DNA of 64,000 bases, from assembly GCF_964204645.1 (NCBI RefSeq), contig NC_134029.1:22710450-22774449 (forward strand). The letters run 5' to 3'. How positions within the stretch are numbered: position 1 is the stretch's first letter; each line of letters starts with the position of its first letter. The notes under the pieces are model-generated. The model worked only from the letters and a program-made list of their open reading frames with translations. It was not told the DNA's origin and ran no database searches. Both the position numbers and the translations under genes were made by a program. The DNA is from Tubulanus polymorphus (taxonomy: Eukaryota > Nemertea > Palaeonemertea > Tubulaniformes > Tubulanidae). Positions 1-14,475 of the stretch are shown here, one piece after another.

Positions 1-481
1 ATTGATTTTTGTCTTTTGTACTTCGAAACTGCAATTAACTTTATATCTATAACAACTAGGACATTCATATCAATATCGATTGAATTGGAGTAAAATCTTA
101 ACAAAATTTTTCAATTAGTTTATCAAATTACAACGGTACGAATAACGTTTATATATGAAATGTTCCATTTTGACGCGACAGGTCGAAGACCGTTGAATGA
201 CACACGATTTGAAGTTCTATGTCAAGCACTACTCAACATTATATCGTAGACTATATGAAGACAAGTCTCTTCACTGGATGCCCGATGGTGAATACAAAAG
301 AGCTTCAGTTACAATAGCCTTTAACCCGATGTTTAATTATGCGTCTAGGATGACTTGACACGCGTTAATAGAATCGTCTCATGAAGGGAAAACCGAAAAT
401 ACATTTATTTTTGGGAAAACTTATCAACGAATTCATATTTTTATTCAACCAGGAAATACTTCACTGGTATTAATCTCAGTA

Positions 482-606
482 GTTCAGGGTTAATGAGTAC
501 AGTTGACGAATTAACAATTCATTCGGACAGTTTTCCAAGTTTTCGAAACTGTCGGAATAAATTGTTAAATCATCAACTGTGGGTTTAGCTCATTAACTCT
601 GAATGA
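482..606. repeat. Inverted-repeat MITE-like element
   Basis: A foldback of about 125 bp: the left half (GGGTTAATGAG, ACAGTTGACGA, TTAACAATT, CGGACAGTTTT) is mirrored in the right half (AAACTGTCGG, AATTGTTAAAT, TCAACTGT, CTCATTAACTC). Related arms occur at 37780-38085, so this is a dispersed family. No coding potential and no clear target duplication. Confidence 0.6.
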
Positions 607-630
607 AATACTTTATTTTGAATTTTTTAC

Positions 631-3600
631 CTTAGTTCATCGGTTTCCGCCATTCCGCGATACGACAACTGGGCTATCACCCGCCTTCTGCTATCAACAG
701 GCTGCAAAACGAAACAGAAATTCACATATGAAATTTCCAGCGATAACCGTCACCTGAATTCATCTCGTAAACAACTCGACTCCGCGATAAAAACATTTCC
801 AATTATCGAAATTGTGTGATTATCTCGAAATATGCACAATCATCAACTCGAATTCAAACTAATCTCAAAACTGTGACGATAAAACATGGCAAAAGTGTCC
901 ACAATTCGACATTGCGAAAGAATTGAAGCTTTTACTGGTAACTGTTGTTGTGATGAAAACATGAACTAACTTAACCCTTTCAGTGCTGACTAATTAATAC
1001 CCTATAGTGCTGGAGAAAATTTGAAAATTCTAAAAAATTCCACCCTAGTGTGTTGAACAATGGGAATACCACTATAGTGCGTCTACACCGCAGTGCGGTG
1101 TATCGTTAGTTACTAGTATTTCACTATGTTTGACACTTTCTGCCATTTTTCAATAGAGATAATTACAAATTACTAATTACATCAATACACTGCAGTGCGG
1201 TGTACTAGCAAAATCCATCACTGATTTATACACCGCACTGCGGTGTAGACGCACTGAAAGGGTTAAGTAAATTCTGTAAACTGAAGATTACGTTGCCAAA
1301 CTGGACCAAAATTTTATGATAAAACTCACAAATTGGCGTCATTTTCATCATAAATTCGGATTACGTTAAATTGATTTAGCATTTACCGACTTGAAATGGA
1401 CTGATTTTCCAACTTTTGGGTGACACTTAACCAGGAACTGTAGAACAGGGACGAATTCTGAATTTAATTTGAATTTAATTAGCTGTTTTTATACTTTTGC
1501 TAGTAATAGTCTGTACTAATTTGGCCCATACTTGGAAAGGACCAAATCAATGCTGTGCGTTCAGGCACTTTTAAATCAGTTGTTATCACTGTTCCAGCTA
1601 GACTCAATACTACGATTGACAAAATTCAAAAGTTTTTATTCATACCCAGAAATGGTTTATTCTTAAATCACAGAACGTAATCAGACAGACCATTCTAGAC
1701 CATTCTTTTGGCAAGTGTAAATAAACGCTTGTTTCGTTCTAAATCGTACCGGACTAAATTTTGAACGATCTAAATAACCAAGTGTGAACTTTCGCCACTC
1801 TCGGTTACTTACCTCTGGCGGTGGACATGGTACGGTTAGACGTTCTCCCTTCAGTAAATCAGATACGCGTGTATAATATCCGATTAGTTCTGATAACGAG
1901 CTGAACTGACGACCGCCGATGTAGAAATCACCACAAAGTGCAATTATCCTATAATTCAACAAAATATAAATACCAATGAATATACACGCTAAGGAAATCA
2001 GAATTGAAAGTAAAGTGATCATTTGTCGACGTGCGGCTCTTTAGTTTTTATCGGTTTATTATCAACTGTTAGAAATTACGTAACCGAAATCGTTTTATCA
2101 GTTAGGGCCTACACAAAAAATATCTCGAGTGCGTGACACTAAATTTAGACGAAACTCAGATTATGAGTAATCAGGTCACCATGTATAAAACCTGAGCCTC
2201 TCCTCACTGATAGGAATCGATATCGCGACAAGAAAACGAAAGTCAACTTACGACGACACGATTTGAAACATTATCGAATTGAATATAGAACTCGTGGTTT
2301 CGCGCCCGACTTGAAACGAGCGCAGATGATAAGCCCAGTTTAATATCGAAAGCAGGAATGAAGACGATATCGTCACGAGACGATTCTTCACCACCTGCGA
2401 ATCACGATAAATCATACACAGCTGCATTTCAGTGTTTAACATTATTACGAAGATAACGTTTATTTTCGAAATGCGTATTACCAGCGAATAGGAAGAAGGA
2501 AGTTATTTTTCAATCAGTGGGCGTTTTGTCAATTGCTTTATCATTTGATTGTTCGTTTATGGGACAGATTCGCCAGGACTAAATACGTAATTGCGGACCT
2601 CAGATAACCCTCCCACAAAAAATGGGAAAAATCGAAACACATCAGTATAGTTTGTAAAACGAACTAATTATTGTTAACTATTAAAAAAAATTGATTATTC
2701 ATTATAATGTATTGTTCTAAAAATAAACATTTTCATCATCGTTAAAGAAACTTTCAATATTTTGGTTTTCTAATTTATAATAGAAATAAGGCGGCTAGCA
2801 GTTTATTTCTAATTTCCAATTCAATTCATTAGGTAAAAACTTGTTAATGTCACGAATAAGGCCGGTCGGATGCTAGGCATGAGATTTGGGATATGCCTGG
2901 CATGTGGAGTCATTCAAGTGCTTAAAACACATGATTTCACGATTCAATTCATGATTTCAGATCCTAGAATTTCTATTAAAGGTACTTAAGTCTAGAACAC
3001 TCCGCACATTCAACCAAAAACATAAACTCACATCTAGGCCTATGTATTCATGATTTGACCCAGAACTTACTCAAATATTCGGAAAGTGCAGAGAGTTGAG
3101 GAATTAATAATCACATATATAAAGCCTGGATACTGGTTGTTGTGAAGATTACCGATAGCTTACCTAAAATGGCTCATGCCAGTTTTACCGCAAAATGAGA
3201 GTACAAATGAACCAGGCCGGCGGTCACTTTCTCTGATTAGATAAAGACCTGGTTCTCCTTTCACTCGCAATCGTTCCTCTGTCGTTTCTCGGTCCAAACG
3301 TCCGTGAAACCATCTATAATTAACAAACATATTTAAATTCTAGCAATTGACAATTACATCAATAGGCTACATGTGTGATCTGTACATGAGTAAGGTGTAG
3401 AATATCCACCCCTGGCAGGGATTCGAACCCGATGGTGATGAGACTCTCCACGGCGGCACACAAGACCGGATGTGCAGGCACACGCGCTGATCTAGTGCGG
3501 CAGGAGTTCGTGTCGTGTCTAAATTTACCGACATTATTTATATATATATAGGATAGTAGGCTAACTAAAAAATCAGTAAGTAGGCCCTAAAAGACCGCAG

Positions 3601-3947
3601 TTTAAAGTGTAACTATGGGTTCAAGCAATAGTTAGGTTAGGATAATTACTATTCATTAATTAGGGATTATTTAATAAACTGCAGTCAAATCAATAAATCA
3701 GGAGGAGGGGAAAGGTACATTTAGCTGTTTCGTGATTGGTGAGTTTTGAGGAGTGGTTGAGCTGGAGGAAGCGTTTTTTCGATAGAGAAACTCACTCTTT
3801 TTCGGGAGGTGCATCCAAATCTACGTTTACAGGTTCATCAACGAGTTCTACTTTAGAAGAGAAAGGGTCGAATTCATCGATATCGTTCGTGATTAAGGTC
3901 GTATCATCTAAATTCGTCGAGCACAATTCGCTCAATTCCGCCATCAT
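631..3947 (-). CDS. RASA1: RASA1 / p120 RasGAP, 5' coding exons (partial)
   Basis: This is the N-terminal part of a Ras GTPase-activating protein, which binds phosphotyrosine proteins through SH2-SH3-SH2 domains and switches Ras off. Four coding exons are seen: 3796-3947 (ATG at 3947), 3164-3313, 1813-1948 and 631-701, all with GT-AG borders and compatible phases. Exon 2 begins WFHGRLDR and contains YLIRESDRRPGSF, the pocket of the first SH2 domain; exon 3 carries RIIALCGDFYIGG and LIGYY, the second half of the same SH2; exon 4 starts the SH3 domain (RRRVIAQLSYR, then TDEL). The region before the SH2 is only about 50 residues, much shorter than the roughly 180-residue low-complexity N-terminus of vertebrate RASA1. 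An upstream ATG (ATGGCAGGATGA) makes a three-codon upstream frame that overlaps the start. The rest of the SH3, the second SH2, PH, C2 and GAP domains must lie beyond the left edge. The family match is very clear. Confidence 0.93.
975..1262. mobile_element. piggyBac-like MITE, copy 1, in RASA1 intron
   Basis: A 288-bp non-coding element bounded by CCCTTTCAGTGC and its inverse GCACTGAAAGGG, flanked on both sides by TTAA (971-974 and 1263-1266). TTAA duplication and CCC-starting ends are the hallmark of piggyBac-type transposition. Inside are three near-perfect palindromes of the type ACACCGCAGTGCGGTGT (near 1085, 1195 and 1240). A second copy in opposite orientation lies at 29250-29527. No open frame; presumably moved by a transposase encoded elsewhere. 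Confidence 0.85.
3405..3525 (-). repeat. Possible tRNA-derived SINE fragment
   Basis: On the minus strand this stretch reads GGTTCGAATCC followed by a CCTGCC-type tail, a perfect pol III B box, downstream of a GC-rich tRNA-like segment. A full cloverleaf with paired acceptor stem cannot be drawn, so a tRNA-derived SINE is more likely than a functional tRNA gene. It lies in the RASA1 intron between coding exons 1 and 2. Confidence 0.4.
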
Positions 3948-6707
<2,760 letters not shown>

Positions 6708-6748
6708 TAATACTCATGTGTAGCTTTTTATGTGCGCAGTATTTTATA

Positions 6749-6994
6749 CAGGGTGGCCACTTTCCATCCATTCCCTGAGTTTTCCATGATTTTTCCATGT
6801 GATTACCAGTACTCAAAATCTCCTGCGTGAATCGGAGAAATTTCCAGGTTTAAAATGTTACAATTCATTCAGAATCATACGTACTGATTAAGTGGTCAAG
6901 TGGACAATACAAATTCCCAGAATTCTGCAGATTTTTTTAGTTTTTCTAGATTTTTTCTGATTCCCTGAGTTTTCCAGGTCAGGTGGCCACCCTA
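6749..6994. mobile_element. hAT-like MITE in TMEM184C 3' UTR
   Basis: About 245 bp bounded by CAGGGTGGCCAC and, at the right end, the inverse GTGGCCACCCT. The interior is made of short phrases such as TTCCCTGAGTTTTCCA repeated in both orientations. The ends resemble hAT MITEs (CAG start). No clean 8-bp target duplication is visible, so the copy is old. Related phrases recur around 25290-25490 and 44410. Confidence 0.6.
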
Positions 6995-7817
6995 TTAAAG
7001 GTCAATTCCAGAATATGATGTACTAGTATGAACTTAGTACCAGTAAGTAGCAAGGGACCATTGCGCCGGCTCAATTTGTTTACTTAATTTAGGTACCGCA
7101 ATTGCCTTAATTGATATAATTTTTACGAGTTGTGTTCAACTAATAGATTGTTTTAAATGTATTGAGTGGGTAACTGCTTGTGAATGACTGCACAATGTAT
7201 CGTTTCATGGAATCATTTAACTAATTGTGTAACCTTAAGCTTAGCTGTGATATGAAAGTTTCCGTGGAAATTCTGTCATGATTTCTGATTATAAATATGA
7301 AATTTTTTGTTTGGTCAAACCGAGCAAATAAGTTTCTTGATAAAAATTGAGATGCAGAGTGCCATTGAAGGTAAAAAACCTTATTATTCAGGGATGAATT
7401 GATGAGATATAATATTATCGTCTTTTTTGTAATTCACCATTCAAAAACTTGTATTTTTAAATTGCATGTACGAACGTGTTTCTATGCGAAATAAAAATTT
7501 TGATGTTTGAAAAGTTGGTATTACTTCCATTCTGAAAACTGGCAACAACTTCGGATTTCTTACAACAAAGTTCTTGTGGGTTTTGGAAAATGTGAATTTT
7601 TTTTTTTCAGGCCCATGAAAAGCTATGGAAATTCAGAAAATGTTCCCGATATAACATTTTCCGTACTTTTGAATTCAAGGCTTTATATGGAAAATCGTCT
7701 TAACTATTTCAAAACGGGGAGTTGCTACTTTCCTTCATGGCCACTACATATTTGGTGAAAATCTTTAAAACACTATGTGAATGGTATAATTTATGGAAGC
7801 CCTGAGACGACATTGCC

Positions 7818-7857
7818 AGTTGCCAGTTGCCAGTTGCCAGTTGCCAGTTGCCAGGTG
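7818..7857. repeat. Tandem repeat of TTGCCAG
   Basis: Five to six consecutive copies of the heptamer TTGCCAG, the last ones degenerate. A simple slippage-type microsatellite. Confidence 0.9.
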
Positions 7858-7989
7858 CCAAATGCTTCTTGTTTGCTAGCTTTCCTTGCTTGCTTGAGTG
7901 CCTATTCTGTCTTCGAAAAGAAAGGCTCAAATAAATTTTTTCCCTTACCAATCTTATCCGTAAACAAACATTTACATGTTAACGCCATT

Positions 7990-8262
7990 AAAATACTTTG
8001 GAGAAAAACAGATACTATCATTTTAAGACTGAAAACAAGAAACGAAATTCTTAATATGGACTTTCCTAGATTTACATGATGATGTACCGTTTAATCCAGT
8101 ATCAAAATTAAAGAAAGAAATTTGGGTTTTTCAAATTATGAGTGGTAAGCGCAATGAAGTTGTTGGCAGAATTTCCAGAGGATCCACGCTGCAAGTAATC
8201 TAAAAAGCCTAATAATATGTCTCCACTCAATTGAATAAGAATTTTTATGAATTAAAATCTGT
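7990..8262. repeat. Dispersed repeat R1, copy 1
   Basis: About 250 bp starting around AACAGATACTATCATTTTAAG and ending TGAATAAGAATTTTTAT is repeated with a few substitutions and indels at 21148-21392. In the second copy it joins directly to dispersed repeat R2, suggesting both belong to one larger mobile unit. No intact protein frame. Confidence 0.8.
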
Positions 8263-8710
8263 CTATTGACGGGGTTTTTGACCCCAGTATCCTTTGGTAG
8301 GCCTACTATGTATAAAAAATAACCCAGACTGAAACATCCATGCTGGGCTAACCAGGATACAAGGGATACTTTTGCAGCGAGAGATACAAAAACAAAGAAA
8401 CTCCATCGACAATCTCCTTGCCTTGAAGTCTGCTGAGGAAACCACCAATTAAGCATTCAAAACGCTAAGAAAGCCTGGGTATAGACAAATTCGAGAAGTC
8501 AGCATGCAAACCCAGATGAAATTTGGTCAACCTTCCGAACAATGACTAAACAACAGTCTAAGACGAAAGACCGCAGTCATCAAAAATCTTCTTAATAATG
8601 AACAACCAGGGCTCATAAACATAGGGCTGACCGGGGACGTTAGTACGGGACGTTTGTGTTACGAACGTGAATTGACTGAATTGAACTGGCGTATAGTAAA
8701 TTCCCTGAGA

Positions 8711-8943
8711 TACCCACCCACGATCAATCGACTGTGACCATGTGAAATCTTTACAATCGCGTCAATGTATTACGGCATAGGCTACTGAATGAAACAATGT
8801 GATTCATACCTTCCACAGCCAAATCCCCACCCACGATCATTCGACTGTGACCAGTGAACTCTTAGCACAATCGCGTCAATGTATTACGGCATAGGCTACT
8901 GAATGAAACATAATGTGATTCATACCTTACACAGCCAAATCTC
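8711..8943. repeat. Tandem duplication, about 113-bp unit
   Basis: Two adjacent copies share CACCCACGATCA, TCGACTGTGACCA, CAATCGCGTCAATGTATTAC, GGCATAGGCTACTGAATGAA and GTGATTCATACCTT, offset by about 113-117 bp. No coding content. Confidence 0.85.
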
Positions 8944-9460
8944 CAATAGTTTACAACAAATTGCAAACCAACCTCCTTTGGAATATATCTTTCAGGGTCG
9001 GTTTTGGTTTTTTAATGAGAAATATTGTAACAGGCATACTTTCGATATTATTGAAACTAATGTTCAAAACATGTTTTTCTTTTAAATCAGATGTATTTGC
9101 CTTTATCCATCGCTTCCTCAACGGATTTCTTCCCAAGATTCTGATAAAATGGCCACCTGTCCTTGATGTAGACTTCAGGTGCTCATTTTTATGGGACTGA
9201 TTGAGTTTGATGAATCTTGACGTGAACAAATCTACGCAGTGTGATTTGAACTTCTAGACATTCCCTGAGATGCTATACTCTCTCATTCGACCACACTGTA
9301 TTAAGTCTAGCAATTGAAATTCGGATTTGCATAGATCTGACCTCGTGGTGTAATTAGCTTCAAGCCCAAGCTACTTCAGGCATGTGATATCCTGCACTTT
9401 TGATATTTTCCTTCTCGATTTTGTTTATGTTGCGTCAAGGCTTTTGTAGTTGGATAATGC

Positions 9461-9490
9461 ATGGACGTATAAACTAGTTTATACGTCCAT
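9461..9490. repeat. Perfect 30-bp palindrome
   Basis: The left half ATGGACGTATAAACT is followed immediately by its exact reverse complement. The direct repeat TGGATAATG occurs on each side (9451-9459 and 9490-9498), as a target duplication would. Diverged relatives lie at about 20676-20720 and 22148-22186. Confidence 0.85.
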
Positions 9491-10317
9491 GGATAATGTA
9501 AGCCTAGTGGTCAGGCCTACGATCCTAATTACTTTTTCCATTACGGTACGGTAACGCAATTAACCAGGCCCTGAGAGGATAACCTAATCCTTTCTAACAT
9601 TTATTACCCGAAGATTGTTTCGCTGCTATCTTTCAGTGGGCCAACGAGTTGTTGTTTGTGAAATCTGAATTTGAACATAATTTGTATTTTGAATTTTCAA
9701 ACTATTAACTTTGACGTGGAGAATAAATAGAACAATCTACTGTTCGGATAATAATCATTTAATTATCTAGCTCTACCCCTGAAAATGGATCCAATATGAT
9801 CTATAGTCTTGGGATGGATATCACAAGACACGAACGACGTAAACTAAACAAGATAAGTAAACGGTAGGCCTCATGTACAAATACGGGTAGAGTATATTAA
9901 TCGATTAGTTTATGTATTCGCCACAGTATTTAGGGGCAGCACTAGACGATTGAGATTTGACAGAGCTGTGGCGTGCGAGCACGAAATTTATCCGCGATCC
10001 TTTTATCCTACCCTCACAATTAGATATTAGTCAATAATCCTAGGTCTTAAATCTAATTTGTATTTAAAATAAACATTAAAACATCGATTAAAACGGGTTT
10101 TCAACTGACGTGGACTGAAAATCAATTCCGTTCAATAAAATATCTACATTTATGTTTGCATTTGATAATGTAAAATGCGGAATTTCTCCACAATATCGTT
10201 CAATCGAGTACTAGTCTTTGACACGATCAGATGGCGTTCTCTCGAGCTCTTCAGCTTTTGCTGTGTTTCCTGGCGATCTTGTGGCGCGGTGTTTTTCGGA
10301 GTGGTGGCGTGGCGCCG

Positions 10318-10412
10318 GTAGCGGTGGATGGAGTTATGTGTGCGGTGGATGGAGTTATGTGTGCAGTGAATGGAGTTGTGTGCGCGGTGTGTGCAAGAGG
10401 AATGAATGGAGT
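10318..10412 (+). repeat. Minisatellite, about 21-bp unit
   Basis: Three to four tandem copies of a unit like GTGGATGGAGTTATGTGTGC, with the later copies diverged, followed by a T-rich tract (10440-10510). The reading frame through it is open but low-complexity and is not taken as a gene. Confidence 0.75.
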
Positions 10413-10534
10413 TTATATGTGTCGTATGAATGTGTGGTATATTTTATATCTTATTTTTTTCATTATTTTTCTATATTATTTTTGTTTTTTCATTTTTTTT
10501 TCTTTCATTTCATTCGCCCCCGCCCTCTCAATCT

Positions 10535-11150
10535 CAGGGTTTCAACTGGCAGCGGCAGAGTCGGAGTTCTCTAACGTGGCCTCGCACCAGCTAGTGGCGG
10601 AGTGCTGGTGATGCAGATGTTACTACGGGGGACCTACAATCAGAATAAGATGGGGGCGGTAGCAATCTTCGACTGAGGGGGCTGTTGGATCTTTAGGTCC
10701 CCAGTTTGGTCCATTCTAGTCTGAATCTGCTGGTTCATTGCCTAAGGCTACCCATTGGCATCTTGCTGATGGGCTCCCCGTTCACCCAGTTTTTCCTCTG
10801 TCATCTGGGTGTCGGTTGTCTTAGGTGGTGTGCTCAATTCTCAATTGGGTCCCCAGTTAGGTCCATTCTGGTCTGAATCGGCTGGTTTCTTCGCCTAAGG
10901 CTACCCATTGGCATCTTGCTGATTGGGCTCCCCGTTCACCCAGTTTTTCTCTCTCATCTGGGTGCCGGTTGTCTTTTGGTGTTGATGCTTGAAGATCGGA
11001 TATCCCCCGAAGTTGAAGTTGTTTGTCGCTTCCCGTCTTACTCTGATTGCGGGTCCTCCGTAGTAACACCAGTGTCATCGGCACCCCGCCACTAGCTGGG
11101 ACGAGGCCACGTTAGAGAACACCGACTCTGCCGCTGCCAGTTGGAACCCT
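10535..11150. repeat. Inverted-repeat structure of dispersed repeat R2
   Basis: The segment near 10540-10610 (AACTGGCAGCGGCAGAGTCG then TCTCTAACGTGGCCTCG) reappears in reverse complement at about 11085-11155. Between them the phrase on ATCTGGGTG, TTGTCTTAGGTGGTG and TTGCTGATGGGCTCC occurs twice in tandem (about 10690-10840 and 10850-11000). The whole looks like the terminal part of a foldback element. A partial copy is at 21392-21620. Confidence 0.7.
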
Positions 11151-11221
11151 GAGAACCGGACTTTGCTGTTATCAGCCAGAAGTTCTGTGCTGACTTCTTT
11201 CTCTCGGGTTAGATCGAATAT

Positions 11222-11515
11222 GATGTAAAGCCGTTAAAACTATGTATTACCAGCGTCTATATGGTTGTACTTCAATTTAAGCCGTAAAACTGTGTAAATT
11301 TTATTTTTCATCCAAGGTTCTTTCCCCTTCCATCAAAATCTTTCCCAATTTTTCTTGTCGCAGCGGATGATATCGTCTATATTGTTTTCGTGAACTCTGT
11401 AATCTCGAGCATCTTTTGTGTACTTCAAATACATCGTAAACTCTGTATCTTCGATTTCTGATTCAGACACCTCATCCTGGCCTTTCATCTTTTTCATCAT
11501 CCACTAACAAAGTTA
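11222..11515 (-). repeat. Dispersed repeat R2 with decayed coding-like stretch, copy 1
   Basis: Nearly the same as 21680-21965. On the minus strand both copies read as a protein-like frame with FTMYLKY, RDYRVHE and a charged start (KMKGQ then SESEI), but the copies differ by indels and this one stops early. It may be a captured exon or a remnant of a transposon gene. The family is not recognised. Confidence 0.55.
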
Positions 11516-13680
11516 GATATAGTTGCAAATTTTGTCTTGTTAATTAATGATTATGTACTATTTAATTTCAGCTCATTTTAAGCAAACTTGGGGAATAGTG
11601 GTATATCAGGGGTTGATTTTTACTAATTCCAAAATACCGGTGTTTGATTCTCAGAAAAAAAATCCTGGCATTAGGAGGGGCTAGTGGTTATTTGGTGGTC
11701 ATTTCTTACTAGCCTTAAGGCAAAAAAATACGGACATTCTGTTCTCAAAAAACACTTATTGTGTGGGGAAGAGGTACATGGTTTGGCTGTATATGTACCT
11801 AACCCAGACACGAACGGAGCTGGCATAAATCTGTGGCACGATAATAGTTAATACTATTAACGATAGGGATGGTTATGAGATAATTAAAGTTTTCTCAAAC
11901 CACAGTGGTCAGGCTCTGTCTGACAAACATTTTGACTTAATATATAATATGCTCTCTTCATCTTGTCATTTCGCTAGCCAGAAGTCAAACTCCGATGATG
12001 AGAAGTCTGGTGATACCAACATCCATAATCCGACTCTGGGACTCAGTCCGATGGCACCATTGGACGTTCCAAGAACATCATTACCTAGTCAAAACGCGGG
12101 ACAAAAAACTTGGAGGATGAGTAAGGATATAACTAAGGTGAATTACTCGTTAAGGTATTACTTAGATATCTACAATTAAGGTAAATTCAATGATGTGAAA
12201 TTATTTTTCATTCAAGTACATAGACATCAAAAAATGTAGCTGATACAATGTGTATCTGAGCACATTACTTATTTATCTGTATCTAAGTGAACCTATTGTG
12301 TCTTCATACAGCTGTATTAGTTTTGATACATATTGCCAAAATCATTTAATGCAGATTTACTTCTGATGGAAGGGAGATAAAACAAATCTGTGCGTGCACA
12401 AATACATTCCTGAATTTGTGAGGGGGAATATTTCAATTTCACTGTGTATGTCAGATTGAGAGCCTTATTCTGACAGGATATCCTGAACTTAGGTCTTATT
12501 CCTCTCGCTAATAGCTCTCTTTTACTAACCCCTCTCCTTCAAACTATATTCCAGCATCATGTCTTGCACCGCACCAGGGAGGTCCGGTCATAACAAGGTC
12601 TTTTGATCCTTATACACAGTGTACTGTAAAAGGGAAATAAAGATTATATTGCAATTCGGGTAAGGGAATTTCTAATTTACCACTAAAAATGATTTTATCT
12701 TAAGTTCTGATCAATTCAAATAGTGATGAATTCACCACATCTGAAATTCTACTCGTGTAGGTTTTCAGGCTCCATATAAATGTTGTTCGACTGACAATTA
12801 ATTGTGGCTAGTATGATTACTAATTAATGGATCGCTTAGATATCAGAAAATTAGTTAGAATTAATTCAATATAACGAATTTAAATTTATTAAAAATAGCG
12901 CAGTGGATGAGACGACTGTATCGTGCAATGTTGTCTGCGTCTAACTGGGCCACATGTGTGTCGGATCTGTTGAATCAGTTAGGTTTTGGGGAATTCTGGG
13001 TTCGTTAAGCTAGTTATATTATCATAATCATAAGATCATTGTATATATTTTACCAGCAATATTTAAAATTACTGAAATGGATTAGAATACCATTCACTGG
13101 GCACAGATGTCTGTGGGAAGAATACATATCTCTTAAAAGTTTATTAATTGGCGACGAAGTTAATTTAATAATACGAACATAGTTTAGCTGGGAATCGAAA
13201 TGTATATAGGGGCATTATTACTAGCAGGTTTGCACTATATGATTCTATTAATCAACTAGTCATAAAATTTACAAAATGATCTTCAACCTTGTAATATAGA
13301 TATTCCAAATCTCGATGTATCAAAATAGGCAGTCCCCAATCAGACGCTTGCCAGTTCAGACTGGTTGGAAGATTAATTGAAGGCACCGGAACCGAATTTC
13401 CCGTTATGTGCTTGGATTTCAAGAAAAGAAAATTTATGTAAAATGAACCCCCGATCACGCAACTATATCTGTACTTCGATTTCCGATTTTGAAAAAACTT
13501 TACACGGAGAAAGCAAAAGTAAAAAGTAAAACTTAGACAAAATTATCTTAACCTTGTAAACTTTCGGACTATTTACATGAAAAGAAAAGCAAAGAAATGT
13601 AAAATTAGACAAAATTCAAACATTGTAAACTTTTGGACTATTTACACAGAAAAAACAACAAAAGATATGTAAAATTAGAC
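11515..13680. other. Interval without a supported gene
   Basis: Several short open frames (for example 11949-12179 on the plus strand) carry no recognisable domain, splice context or family motif. The phrase GCGCAGTGGATGAGACGACT at about 12898 resembles a pol III A-box region and could be a decayed tRNA-derived SINE. Otherwise nothing is seen. Confidence 0.45.
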
Positions 13681-14359
13681 TACCAACTTAGGAGACCCTC
13701 GCCGATAATGAACCCGGCAATCATAAAAGGTAACTTAATATAGTTGAAATTATTGCGATAAATTCTAAATGAAATACTTTGTCATTACAGGATATCTTCT
13801 TTTAATCATTGCAGCTAAATTTCAACTATGAGAAAAACCCAGTTTGAGATCAACTACTCGTCCAAAATCGACCAACTGGAACAGCGCTCAGCCAACTAGA
13901 ATCAACCAATCAACTAAGATGATCCACGCCGATAACGAATCCAGCAATCATAAAAGGTAACTTAATATAGATGGAGTTATTTCGATTCATTCTCAATGAA
14001 ATGTTTTGTGATTACATGATATCTTTGTTTACTCTTCAGCTGAATCCTATCTTCATCAAACTGCCCAGCTTGAGATCAACAACAAATCATGAATCTACCG
14101 ATAAGAACAGCCCACAACAATTCAAGCTTAAATCAAATGCATCAATGAACTTAGAACATTTTAACTGATACGGAACCCAGCAAACTTGAAATGTAAGTTG
14201 ATATTTTATGGAAATGATAATGATGAATTCTAAATGAAATAATTTGTCATTACAGGCTATCTTCTTTTAATCATAGCAGCTAAATTGCAACTATAAGAAA
14301 AAACCCAGCTTGAGATCAACCACTCTTCCAAAATCGACCAGCTGGAACAGCGCCATTTG

Positions 14360-14475
14360 CCAAATTTTTGTAGTCTCTCCTACTGTAAACAGAGGGCGCA
14401 TGGGTCTGCTGGCATAGCCACTGACTAGAGACAGCCACTGTTGTCACTGTTGATACAGTACGATGTGACCTGGCT
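14360..14475. repeat. Insert repeated inside the array
   Basis: A segment of about 100 bp running from CCAAATTTTTGTAGTC through GCATAGCCACTGACTAGAGA to GTTGATACAGTACGA recurs at 14788-14890. It interrupts the regular unit spacing of the surrounding array and was probably duplicated along with it. Confidence 0.8.

Larger units (their letters stand above)
7510..10210. other. Non-coding, repeat-rich interval
   Basis: No gene is supported here. The stretch holds a heptamer tandem repeat (7818-7857), a dispersed repeat (about 7990-8260, repeated at 21140-21392), a tandem duplication (8711-8943) and a perfect palindrome (9461-9490). Open frames are short and unlike any known family. Confidence 0.6.

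Noticed and set aside
3405-3525. Functional tRNA gene on the minus strand
   Set aside because: B box is perfect but no paired acceptor stem, anticodon arm or terminator-T run at the right place; kept only as a possible SINE.
10231-10611. Plus-strand open frame of 126 codons as a gene
   Set aside because: It is a translation of a minisatellite, a T-rich tract and the end of repeat R2; overlapping frames are equally open.
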